Positions 49,295 to 61,310 of a DNA stretch of 64,000 nt are shown here, piece after piece. The DNA is from Xestospongia muta (Eukaryota; Porifera; Demospongiae; Haplosclerida; Petrosiidae). The stretch is from assembly GCA_963693285.1 (NCBI GenBank), contig OY848919.1, positions 7,807,461 to 7,871,460 on the forward strand, read 5' to 3'. The notes beneath the pieces are model-generated. The model had not been told where the DNA came from. It searched no databases and saw only the letters and a program-made list of their open reading frames with translations. Made by a program: the position numbers and the translations under genes. How positions within the stretch are numbered: the stretch's first letter is position 1; the number at the start of each line of letters is the position of its first letter.

Positions 49295-49590
49295 TCAGCA
49301 AATCAGCAAATTAAGACAAAGACACACAACATGGAGGATTGAACTCAAGTCATATCCCCTGACAGTTATTAACATTATTAACTGATATTAAAAATGTCAA
49401 GTGGAGGGACTTTATATAGAGAACACTTGTTTTGATATTAACTGTGTTGTTCAACTAACACAAGTAGTAACTTATAATAAAACAATGGAGTACCTATGTC
49501 TTACGTCCTCATCACTTTTACAAGATACTTAATATTTACTAACGAGATATTTGTTTATCAGGAACATTGTTTCTTGCACGTACTGTTAAT
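49295..49590 (+). pseudogene. LRR exon fragment, copy B
   Basis: Nearly the same as copy A over its 3' part (LYIENTCFDINCVVQLTQVV; TMEYLCLTSSSLLQDT), with additional stops. It starts in the middle of the exon, at the duplication junction. Confidence 0.75.
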
Positions 49591-50384
49591 TTAAATGTTA
49601 AGAATTGAAGGAGTGAGGATCATTAAGTCAAATATAATACAATATTCTCGCTTGTTAATTGAATAAAATATCTACTTGTAATAAATTTAAATCAGTTATT
49701 AAATTTAGTTAGTTTAGTTATTAAAACACGATAAATTTTAATTCGTTCTAATAGAACATACGGCTTTTGTTTTCTGGATCTTTTACTTCTTTTGGGACGA
49801 ATAAACACTGCGTTTCACTTTGCTTTGAAGGTTATAAGGTATCTAGTTAATATAGCAAAGCATGTAGAGGATTGAAGGTCAAGTAAGCATACAATCTATT
49901 TAATAATAATAATAATAATAATAATAATATAACACAAAAAATATATATGTATGTATGTACATATTATGTATAAAATGTATGTGTATCTATTTATGCATGT
50001 GTAGACCCATAATCACTCTTCATGCCACAAAATGAACACAGCAAGTTTAGGCAAATCATTCAGTCTTTTCACGTAGTCCACTTTAACTTTAGCAAGAGAT
50101 GAATCCTATGTATTTCAACTGAACTAACCTAATTAGTTCAGTTGAAATAGTATCTGTTTATTGCTTCAATTGAAGCTATATTTGAGCAAGAAATTAGTTT
50201 TTGGCTTCTAATTGGTTTATACAAATTGAGTTACAGTTTTGGCTTTGTGGTAACTTTGATCTTACATAGATTGATGAAACTATGGTAACAAAGACCTCAG
50301 TTAATGTACATGTACTAGTAAAATATACATAAAATTTTAATACATGCATACAATATTATGTATGTTACAGTATATTTGCCTGTG

Positions 50385-53282
50385 ATGGTTACCAAGAAAG
50401 AAGTTACTCTAGTTATGACTGTGGGTGTTGTCCTTCTGTTCATATGCTTTATTGGCTTGTTTCCCTATGCATTTCATAATGATAATGGACTTCATAAAAT
50501 GTAAGTATTAATGTATCATGTTTATATGTACATTGTAGTTCTTCTAAGATTTTATACTTCCCATTTCAAAAATAAATAATTATTTTTAGTATAAATATGG
50601 CAATTACATATATTTATATATCTGAAAATAAAAATTGTAGACTACACTAATTTTGACTCCATTTATTATATTATATATTATAATTGTACAGCTTCCCTTT
50701 TGTTTTATACACTTACAGTCCATTATAGCTCTACTAAGATATGTACAACAAATCCATTTCCAGGTCATGATTGACATTTCATAGATCAAATGGCAATGTC
50801 TTGTACTTTATCAAAAAATCACAAATGAGAAGGTAGACTTGTAACGAATATAGAATATAGCACTTTGAAGGTTTGTTACATTGACCTTCAAATATACTGA
50901 ATGTTTGCTCATTATTGTGTGTTGGACCCTTGTTATTATTATACCACAAAAATGTTTGTATAAATGTAAATTGTAAAACCACAAAAATGTTAAAACTCTT
51001 TCAACTTTTTATTCAAAAATAACAATGCATTATAATTTTCAGAGCTTAAAATTGATCTTAACATGCTTATGGTTAATCCAGTGACGGAAAAACTCATTCA
51101 AATGATGTAGAAGTGGATGGTATATATAGGATGTTTCTTGAAACCTTTGACAAACCTGGATAAAATTGTTCATTTTCTTTCCACCAAGCTAATGGATTAA
51201 TACTACAAGATACTTGCTTTTCACTTTTAATTTATCATTGACTCCAGATACTTGCTTTTCACTTTTAACACATTTTACTATATAAGTAAGAGAGTGTTGA
51301 CTGGAAAGGTGCTCTCTAAGGGGTGCTTCTTAGTGTAATTTGACTGATAATGTAACAACATGTCCTATGATGACATCACAACGTGTCATAGAGTTAATAA
51401 TGTTAGGTTTGGTTTAGGGTTTAGGTGATGTCATTAATATGATCACATCACTATGTGTCATTTCATTATGATGTCATCATTGTCAAGTTACACCAAGAAC
51501 CACCCCTAAGATTAGTTGTTCCACCACAGTAAGAGTAAAGTTTTTTCACACAATAAACATTTCACTTTCTTAGGATCTTCTTTTTGAAAGTATTGCCAGA
51601 CATCACTTTTAAGGTTTTTAGTCATAACGCTATGAAAACTATAACTAGTAAGTAGTAACAACAATGACAAAACTCTAAACACAAAACAAGTGGTTCAATT
51701 AATCTGGAAGGAGTTAATTATTATTCACGGCTATTAAATATTCGAAGACATCAAAGTTTGTTTGAACATTCTCAAATGTTCGAACCTTCATGAGAACGCT
51801 ATGAGAAGGTGCTAGGTGCAATTAACTTCTCTGTTTCAATTTCAAATTTATCTTGTAAGCACCTACAAGAGTGAATGTTTAAAAGAACTACAGTAGGCTA
51901 AGTTATTAAGAATATGCAGGCTATAATAGTGGGATATACCTGAATACATAAGACTTCTAATAGTTGTAATTTGTAAAAGCTAATTACAAGATACCACGGA
52001 CAGTTAGTATGCAGTTAAAAGCAATTTGAGTGCTATGAAGACACACATTCAAATGACACAACACTTATTGGACCACCTGTCATACTGGTTAATAAATACT
52101 ATGTGTTAATTATTGAATAAATTTATTATCTTTTTCATTATAGTCATAGCCAAGTTGTTAGATTTCCTTTACCACAATGTTTGGTAATTGTGACCTATCT
52201 ATTATTTCTGGTTTGTTTCTATTTGGATCTGCTTTTGAAGAGCAATAAGTTTTTAATAATGTCAACAGTATCTTTAATTTGATTGATTCTAACCAAATTA
52301 ATGTATTTATACCTTGACAAATGTTTCAGTTACATCTTGTAGGTTCACTGTTTCATTTGGTGGTTGGTGCAAGCCAAAATTATGCCATGTACACTTATAC
52401 AATTCCAATATGGTATAGTTATATAATAAATATACCAATAGCATGTGGGATTTGTGGAATTGCTTTGTGGGGTAAGGATTATTATAATTATAAGATGCTT
52501 AATTTTCTTATATTGCTTTAAAATAGTTGGCCTTAGTCTTTGGCCTTTAACTGACTCCATTAAAGATTTATCACTCAGCATGAGAAGATTTCATCGTTTA
52601 ATTGCAATTTATTTGATGATATCAGTGAGTGTTGTTATCTATCTGATCTATATGATTGGAGTTATCATTTTTACAGTTGGAATGTAAGACTTATTAAACA
52701 TGTAGAATGTCTACTTACTTTTTACATTTTAGGATTAAAAATTATCATCATTATAATGAAAGTCCTTATTACAATTCATATGATGACGATAAACATCTTT
52801 CATTTTATCTTGTACCTTTGTATATAATAGTTGTTGCTTTTCCAGTTCTTGTAGCTTCTGTTTTTATTTACAATAGCCATGAAAGAAAAACTGCAGGCTT
52901 TCTTGTATCCTTACATAACTAAAGTTCAATTTCTGCATATATAATTATTAGTCCTTAAATTAAGTATGTAAATTATTAGATAACACCAACAAGTTTTTTT
53001 CTCTTAGTTATTATCGGCAATTGCTTAGTGGATATTTCTTTTTTGCTTAAGTACTCCCATCCTGAATTTATAACAAAACAATCTCTATATGCTGGAAGTA
53101 CAATTGTTCTGAGTGGGTTATCAGCTATGACATTATTTATAGTAAGTGCTAATTGTTAGTTTGTATACATATGATATAATCATATTTTATAGCTTTTTAT
53201 TCTCTTGCTTTGGAGCTACTTATTGTCAAAATATCCAAATATAACAGAAGAGAATAACATTAAGCAGAGGTTTGGACAATAG
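50385..53282 (+). CDS. Multi-pass membrane protein gene, copy B (about seven exons)
   Basis: Exons 50385-50500, 52144-52267, 52330-52471, 52527-52683 and 52733-52904 join in phase, followed by 53008-53141 and 53193-53282 (stop TAG). Each holds one or two hydrophobic stretches (VVLLFICFIGLF, LLFLVCFYLDLLL, IAIYLMISVSVVIYLIYM, VPLYIIVVAFPVLVASVF, LFILLLWSYLL), about eight transmembrane segments in 280-290 residues. The tail is SKYPNITEENNIKQRFGQ. Between exons 5 and 6 the phase is off by one base, so the copy may be frameshifted, or I have misplaced one junction. An acceptor-like TTACAG at 50365-50370 suggests a further upstream exon. I do not recognise the family. Intron 1 contains the 966-bp insertion. 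Confidence 0.6.
50835..51800. mobile_element. 966-bp insertion with 10-bp flanking duplication
   Basis: ATGAGAAGGT occurs at 50825-50834 and 51801-51810, and the intervening 966 bp is absent from the paralogous unit, where one ATGAGAAGGT sits at about 48809-48818. The insert has no coding capacity and no clear terminal inverted repeat. Near its ends are GAAGGT-containing stretches (TTTGAAGGTTTGTTAC; GTTCGAACCTTC). Probably a non-autonomous transposon. Confidence 0.7.
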
Positions 53283-53449
53283 AATCACAAACATAAGAAG
53301 GTAGAGGATGACACACTCTTGGTTCCATAAAGAACTTACTGAAACTGAACAAATCTTTTTCTTTTTTGATAGCATTTTTAAACCTCAATTTAACCTTTTT
53401 CATTGTTCTACAGCATTGTCTTAGAATAGAATACTTTGATAAAGTTTAT

Positions 53450-54440
53450 TGTATGTTATAGGGTTTGCATACTTACCCTTAATTATATTTTTTCAAATTT
53501 TCAATGCTGATAAAACCAAAGGATGGTTATATTTTCAAAAAGTGAGTCTAGCTCAGTATATAATTGGTGATGGTACAAGTCAAATCATATCATACAATTG
53601 CATGACTATTGGTACTGGTGCTTCAAGTTTGGAGGTTAGTAAAAAAATTGTTACCTTAGGAGTTACACACACACATATATATATATTATAGATTGAATCT
53701 TCTAGATTACTCTATTTATACATCAATCTCATTCCTTTTTTATCATGTCAGTGTACATAACAGTTGGTATCATTCAGTTTTTGTAGTTTCTAAAATGATT
53801 ATATAGCATCTGCAAACCAAAAGGAGCAACCTATCTTGTATCTCTATTCACATTTACCATAATTACATTAATATATAAATTGCAAAATATCTCCTTAATT
53901 AATAGTATTATATAGATAATACTAACATGTTGCATTATCTCAGTTGCCATTGGTTTTGGCTTGTTTGAGCATAGTTTCATATTGCAGGTCTTTTGTCACA
54001 AAGGAATCAAAGAACAGCCATTATATGGTGGATCACTCTTTACACTTGCTGGCAATGAATTAGTAGTGTTATTTGTTCCAAGTACCATCCTCTATAATAT
54101 CATATGTATATTAATACATTTTTCTTAATTAGCTTATTGTTCTTCTTCCATGGAGCCAACTTTTTTGTATGAAATTATGATAGGAAGAATCAATATGAAT
54201 GAAACATCTGATCTCGTGAGAATGAACTAAGAGTGATACTCATCAGGTTGGACAAAATCAAATTTGAAATGATTTATATGAAACCAGGCAGGCTGCACTA
54301 AATGAGACTCAGCAGGCTGAACAAAATCATGTTAGAAATGCTTTATATGATTTCTTGCATAGTGTACAAAGTCAAGCTAGTACTAATACTGAACAGGATC
54401 AGCCTGAGTATCATAATATTATGACAACTTGAAAACAGAG
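53450..54440 (+). CDS. Exon-like pieces of a second membrane-protein gene
   Basis: An exon after a TTATAG acceptor (about 53455-53634) reads FAYLPLIIFFQIFNADKTKG, then KVSLAQYIIGDGTSQIIS, ending SSLE before GTTAGT. Near 53985-54070, after a GCAG acceptor, another segment begins VFCHKGIKEQPLYGGSLFTL. Near 54290-54432 is a polar tail, QAALNETQQAEQNHVRNALY then DFLHSVQSQASTN, ending in TGA. The latter includes an imperfect internal duplication (compare 54215-54280). Junctions are not worked out and the family is unknown. It may be a diverged relative of the upstream gene. Confidence 0.35.
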
Positions 54441-55464
54441 TTCATAAATGTACCATTTCAACAATATATACCTTTGATATTTGCATTGCAGTGAGGAACA
54501 TACATTTCAATATTATGGATCTACAATGGTAATTTTAAAGTCTCCATCCATTGTATGTACAGGTGGGATTGTTAGTATTGTATCTTGCTAGATGTGTAAG
54601 TAGAATTTATTTCTGTTTAGCGAAGATTGGCAAAATTTTACAATACTTTTTATATTAAAGATTTTTTTTAAATGAACAAAAGTATGCTGTGTTTAATGGT
54701 TCTCAAAGGGTTTGTTGGTGGCCTGTATGTATATTGCATGTAATCTTATTTTACTGGTCATTTTAACTTTTATCTATTAGTTCTCTCTCTTATCCATCTC
54801 TTTTTCCATGCAGTCCTCTTCAATAATACAATTAATGATACCACTAGAGTAGTGTTAATAACACACTCTCACTGACTTGTATCACTGACTTTGAGCATCT
54901 TCAATGTTTATACATAAAGTTTACTTTAATGAAGTGTCAATAATACTGTAATGCATGCTCTACTCTAATGTGAATTAGTACATTTCCAATATCTAAAGTT
55001 TAGTGTTTAGGGCATAAAATTAAATAACCATAATAAAATTTAGCATCTATTACTGGCCCTCTAGACACTGCCCTATTTTAATTGTTACTGGCCTTGAAAT
55101 TGTATTGAAGAAATTCAAAAAAGGACAATGTTTTTGTATTCAAATATTGTGCATTAATTCTGCCTAAATAAATTGGCCAGTATAGTGACTCATTCACTGG
55201 ATCTTCACACTGAGAGTATTATACAAATAAAACAAGAAAGCAAGATAATTTGTTTTTTATTATTACTTGTATGTCTATCTGTCTGACAGTCTGTGTATTA
55301 TTGTTAACAAAATAATAAATTTACCCTGTATATAATTATATTGGATCAGTTTCAAAACCAGTATATGGTAACATGACTGGACGAGGAGACCATTAACTAA
55401 TTACATCACATATCAAGTTACACACAATTGATGTATTGTTGTCAGTTTATTTTCCTTATAATCT
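54440..55464. other. AT-rich spacer
   Basis: No gene is recognised. Confidence 0.35.
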
Positions 55465-55473
55465 TATTGCGCA

Positions 55474-55710
55474 GGGTAAATAGAATATATGGACTGCAGA
55501 TCACGGACTCAGATCATGAAAGACAATGAATAATATTAAAATCACATGAGGTAAGCCAATGAATAATTAAAATCACATGCACAACACAAGTGTGTATGGT
55601 CATGGATGCACAAGATAATTATTCATTGGCTTGCCTCATGTGATTTTAATATTATTCATTGTCTTCATGATCCGAGTCCGTGATCCACAGTCCGTATATT
55701 CTATTTACCC
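55474..55710. mobile_element. Foldback MITE, 237 bp
   Basis: Arms of about 95 bp (GGGTAAATAGAATATATGGA inward from 55474 and its complement ending at 55710) differ at only a few positions and flank a loop of about 45 bp. Direct flanks TATTGCGCA (55465-55473) and TATTGCACA (55711-55719) form a 9-bp duplication with one mismatch. No coding capacity. Confidence 0.85.
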
Positions 55711-55734
55711 TATTGCACACTCAACTAAAAAACT

Positions 55735-55973
55735 GCGCATGCTCTTTTTAACAAACTGCTATAGTGGCGCCAATTTTAGCCCTAAAAACTACTTGACATT
55801 GATTGAACCGCCTTATTTCTACAATATGACGTTTGTGCAAGGCTGATGGCATCTTGTCAGTAGATAATCAAGACGAAAGAATTGACTCCTTACTGCTCTC
55901 TACTGTTAGTCACCTTCAGTCAAGTTTCTTGCTCACTGTCTACCGTATTAAGAAATATTACAACCAATCTGAG
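55735..55973 (+). CDS. Possible promoter and first exon of an unknown gene
   Basis: A CpG-containing block has CTGCGCATGCTC and TGGCGCCAATTTTA, NRF-1-like and E2F-like. It is followed by an open segment (about 55840-55973) reading KADGILSVDNQDERIDSLLL, then STVSHLQSSFLLTVYRIKKY YNQSE, at a GTAATT donor. No in-frame ATG is obvious. I do not recognise the protein, and no next exon was found. Confidence 0.35.
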
Positions 55974-55974
55974 G

Positions 55975-56068
55975 TAATTAATGGTGAAAAAAATATACTA
56001 TGCTGTTTTTGAACAAGTCAGGGAGAGAAACTAAAGAAAGAATATTTAGGTCAGAATAATTGAACATC

Positions 56069-56105
<37 letters not shown>

Positions 56106-58560
56106 GAGCTCTTGACCTGCTCACCTAACCTTAGGCTTTCTTTTGACAACAGCCTTTGACCCAGCATAGTTATCACTTATGATCTACTCATATTGTATAA
56201 AATTAATATAATATATAACATCTTGTATGATGACAGCCAACTTGCTGGAATTCAATACTTCAGTTGTTGTTAGTTAACATTTGAACGTCTATAGTTCTAT
56301 ATGGTATATACACATGTATAAGATGGAAAGCCTCTTGGTTGTCTTTACATTCCCAGCAAAAAACACAATACTTAATGTGTTAATGAATACCAAGATTAAA
56401 TTGAAAAAATTGGTCCTGTATAATTGTTTTGTAAAATACTGACTTCACAGTGAATTGAGAATTAGTAGCAGTATCTGTGGAGACTACAGATACACCATCA
56501 TAGGCATAGAAACAAGCAAGCAAAAGCTTCAAGCCATAATCATGATCAGTCACGCATAACATCATAGTGCTTGCAGTTAGGGTTAACAAAACTCATTGGT
56601 TGCAATGCTTGTTGGTGGCTAAAGATGACTGTTGATGGTTAAGGAAGGATATTGTCCAAACAATTATGGCCACAGCCCTAGTACACTTCACATGTCAGAG
56701 TGAAAATGTGATATATAACATCTGTTTAAAATTGTACAACAGCAGGCTAGCTTTAAAGTTGTAAAGCTATAGCTGAAATCACAGTCAAGTCAAAAGACAA
56801 TTACTGTAATATTTATATAGCTAGTAGAACCTCATGCCATGTATATGAAGTCTGTGGCTCCAAATATGTAGTTTTAGAACATGCTCAATCCTCTTGTAAT
56901 ATCTTGTATCTTTGTACTTTAAAGTGGCATACAGTTGGTAACTTACATGTTGTATGTACAATTTCATATAGTGGATCACATCATATATATTTTTGTTACT
57001 TTTGAGGTCCAAGGTCAATATTAAGGAAACCCTTAATTAGTTAGATTAAGCCACAAACTTGAGACAAATATTTGAAGAGCTTTCATTTCTAAATTCCACT
57101 TGATAGTTAATGATGTCTTTAAAGAAACAGGACTCCTTGTACCTGTATAGGCCTTTGATCTTTTGTAATCTACATGTACACTTTACCATCATCACAATGT
57201 AGTATCATCACAATGTAGTATATCCACTTGTTATAATTTTTGCAGTTTGTATCCTCTTGTGTCTTCAAGTTTATTTAGATCCTATCTAGGATTATATGTA
57301 TACAAAACTATCCATTAGTCTACTGACACTCCTGACATACCTTATAATCAACATGTAAATCCTATAACATATACAAACTCATTCATTATATCCTGGTGTG
57401 TATTAATTCCCTTGTGTCTGTTATACAAGTTGTCCTGATGTGTTTTTAATCCTCTCATATGTAGCATATTACTCTTAATGTTTATTAATGTCCTCGAGTC
57501 TGGGGTGTTATGTTGTATCAGTTGTATAATTCTATTTGTATTAACTGCTAGTGTCTGTCACAAATCATGATGTGTGTTGTTCTCCTAATATTTATTTAAC
57601 CCAGTTCTGTTGTATAATCATAACATATTAACCCTTTATGTCTAGTAATTATGATGTATAAAGTTATTCTGATATGTTTCAAGTCAAACTCTGGACTCAA
57701 CCTAAATTTCATTATCATACTATTATCTAACATTTAATAACTTCTAATTACATACTTACTATTGTCAAGGATGTTAGCTATATAAAGACTAATATTAAAG
57801 GCTTTAGAAATTTACTGCCATCTGTTTTTATATGCTATTAAGAGCTTTGGTTGTTTTGCTGTTGTCTATCACTTTATCACTGATGTCTATGAGTTTAGTT
57901 GGTATTTACTGCCATCTAGTGTTTCATTTTTATTTAATTTTATTTCTCTGCATTCTTTTTTACTAACATCTAGGATTATAGCTTCTTTCTATTTCTGACA
58001 TGAATTTCTATGATACCAGTGTTAAAAGTTTATTTATTTAGTTCTTTATTTATATTTTTTTTTCTGATTTTATTGTTATATAAGCTTTACTAAAACCTGG
58101 TATTTTTAAAAGGGTATGTTTTATTTTATTTTTAAAATGGAATTGCTTTAAATTGTTTAGCGTTTAGTTAAATGCTTTTATGAACATGTTAAGGTCATAT
58201 CAATACAATATCTTTTTTCATAAGCCAATTATTTAACAAAATGTAGTATAAAGTGCAGTAATTGTTTTGTCAAGGTGGAAATGATCAGTCTTTCTCTTTG
58301 GTCTTCTTTTAATGTTATCACAGGATAATATCAATTTACAATTTATCAGAACAAGTTTTTATTTTTGAAGTTAATTATGAAAAAATAGGGTGGGTATTTG
58401 GTAAATGTAAAGGAAAAAATTTTTCTGTCTTACCTGACCATTTAATTCATCTATTATTCTTGGATTTACTAGGCTCAATATAATTATAGACACTTTGTTA
58501 ATATTCTAGAACTTTTAGGAATGCTTTTGGCACCTTTTCATTTTTGTATATATGCTATTA
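55975..58560. other. AT-rich non-coding stretch
   Basis: Contains a (TA)n run at 56072-56102. At 57180-57700 is a very degenerate series of TCCTG/TGTGTxTTAAT-like motifs that may be a worn relative of the 28-bp minisatellite. I see no exon. Confidence 0.4.
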
Positions 58561-58564
58561 CTGA

Positions 58565-59170
58565 ACAGACAAAGGCCATGACTACAATGAAGGCTGTATT
58601 GAATTAGTATTTAGTCTTCCCACAGTAGTAATGGAGAAACGCTCTCCTAAAACCAAGCTGTTTACTTGAATTGAATTGGACAAGTCAGCCAATCTTACAA
58701 AGTTAATTTTGATCTATTGGATATGTTATAAGAGTTATTTTAAATATATTCTTACTTTATGACCTCTATTAGATCATATTCTGAGAAACAAGAAATATCT
58801 CTACTTGTTAAGTTGGTGCAAGAAAATGAGGAAACTCTTAATGAAATATTAGAGAGAGAAAAGGTAAAACAAAGTTATTTCCTAAGTATATGCTCTGACA
58901 AAACTACATACATTGCATCATCAATGTATAACTACTAGTTTGCCATCAGGTCATTGTAATGTATAATAAATGTTATGACATATATCCACAAATCCATGTT
59001 TGCTACATAAAGCTACATGACATTATAACTACCATTAGTAAATTTTGTTATAAATTCAAGAATGCTTGACACAAAATTGAAAAGAGAATGTCATTAGAAG
59101 TTAGTCAGTTAGATTATACACAAAAGGTAAGAACTCATAGTAAAATCTATAATATTATTATCATGTGGTG
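58565..59170 (+). pseudogene. Decayed partial duplicate of the death/LRR gene (exons 2, 3 and 7)
   Basis: 58575-58730 copies the end of exon 2 (YNEGCIELVFSLPTVV, then a TGA in place of the Tyr codon and a frame change). 58773-58863 copies exon 3, but with an extended reading (LLVKLVQENEETLNEILERE) to GTAAAA. 59088-59127 copies exon 7 (MSLEVSQL). Introns also match. It lies about 20 kb downstream of the parent on the same strand. Confidence 0.75.
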
Positions 59171-61300
59171 TATAATGAGAAACCTTGAAGTAATTTCTAG
59201 TATAAATTGTGACAGCACATTTCTCTTCATTTACCTCCATTACATCATCAAATGATTTAGCTACAGACAAATGAGGTTTTAGTTGTTGAGAGCACCTTCC
59301 AAGATGTTTGAGTTTTTCAAGCTTTGGTTAAAGTGAAACTGCTTCAAGTGTCAGAGTTTCTTGTGAGTTCTAAGGATTAAATATCAGACTCCCTTTGCTT
59401 GGGGTTCATGTAAGTCTTGGAATAAGATTAATGTTTTGTTATATCACAATATACATAATTGTTTTTCAACACTACCCTGTTAGTTGCTTGACTCTTTATT
59501 ATTACCATATTTACAATCATTAAACATGCCGTTTGATACTGGAGACCCTATTCACCTTTAGATGTATCATAATAAGACATTAAAAATTGATAGTCATACT
59601 ATTCTTTCTTGTGGTTTAAGTAATATCAATATAATCAATCGCAGATATTACTTATAATCTAAAACTGTGCACTGGTAAACAAAATTGTACAAAAACCTTC
59701 TAAATGAGCACTCCAATATTAATATAGCACTGGTATAGAGCATTGATTTATGGTACCCTAAAAACAGCTATTGATGTGGTGCAATTGATCCCACCTGCTT
59801 AATTGTAAAATGACATATCATTTAATTATGAAATATTGCATAGTCCTAACATTTTTACACTTGTTACTATCAATATTGTTTCTATTTTGTATATATACTG
59901 TACAACATCATTCTGTTCAATGCTCAGTAAATGTTTAATTTTATTGAACACTTGTATATGCTCACTATTATGACACTACCTTATAATCACACTGCTAATA
60001 ATACTATGGCTTTAGTAGTGGGTAACAAGAGTATAGATTTATTTACACAATCATTTTTATCTTATTCTTATTACATGCTCTACATATGAACATATTACAA
60101 AAATAATATAACCTGCAGTGAAAAAATCTTGTCTTTATCATTAACAAAACCTTTAACTGAACACTCAACTCTGATTTAAATAAAGGCTCTATGTGAGTGG
60201 TAAAGTATTTGTATTAATCCTAAAAGTTCACTATATGTTGAGTGGGTTTTTGCTTAATATATTTTGTTTGCGCCTCCTCAGGACCTTAATCAGTTATGAT
60301 TTTTGAACTTTTGGTATGAATTGTAGATCTGTATAATAATGACAGATAATAATGTTATAATAAACTTAATATTTTATGCATTGGTTGTCACATTTACCTG
60401 ATAAAGTAGCCACATTATGATTGTGTGTGTGATTTGATTCAAAGAATGTAATGAAATACGCATAATTCAATGAATACTGTTGTTCACAATTAAATGAACC
60501 CAGAGTGCACTGCTAAGTGAAGCTCACTTCACAACACAATAACCTCTCTACACTTATAACAAGATAAGTTTTCAGCTCATAAATTAATTAAATTTTGTGA
60601 CAATGCTATTTTATCTTCTAAGTTCAATGTAATTGGCCATTCAACCTCATATACATTTAGCCTTTAGATTACATCAGCCTTGTAGGATTGTGGAAGAGAC
60701 ATTACATTGTAACGGATGTTTCTGCCCAATCTACATAACCATGCAAAATCAATTCTTTTTTTTATGATGTCTCAATTTCCAAACCTATTATTGAGGCCAG
60801 AAACATTTGAGCAGATATGCAAAGAGTTTTGACTTCACACAATTTTGAAGTATTCATGGCGCAGAATGTTTGTGATATCTTCAATAAACGCATGCATTGT
60901 TAAAGTAACAATATATTAACAAAAAACATTGGCTACTATTTGAAGTAACCTTTACAAAAGATGTTTCCACCCACGCATACCGTATCAACTCAATATCCGC
61001 GAATCACGTGATCCAGTTAAAACACATTTTTATTGCTTTTGTAAGAGAAGAAATCATCTACCATCCTGTTGTTTCTATTAATTTCAAAGTTTAGTTTAAT
61101 TTTAAAATGGTGAAGCAACTGTTGTAGTGTATTACAACCAGTTAAAGGAAAGAAAGAGAAAGACTTATTGTTGATGAGAGTTGTTCTATTGTTACAGGCC
61201 TGCCAAGTTATGTGACCAAATTTTCTTGAGATTCCTGGAGGCTTGCGCAACATACAGCTAGCATGTGACTATACATGGATATTATGAAATCTTCAATTAT
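59170..61300. other. AT-rich non-coding stretch
   Basis: No gene is recognised. Confidence 0.35.
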
Positions 61301-61310
61301 ATTTACAAAA

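Noticed and set aside
57180..57700. A third minisatellite array
   Set aside because: Motifs resemble the 28-bp unit only loosely and without a fixed period. Noted as possible decay, not called as an array.
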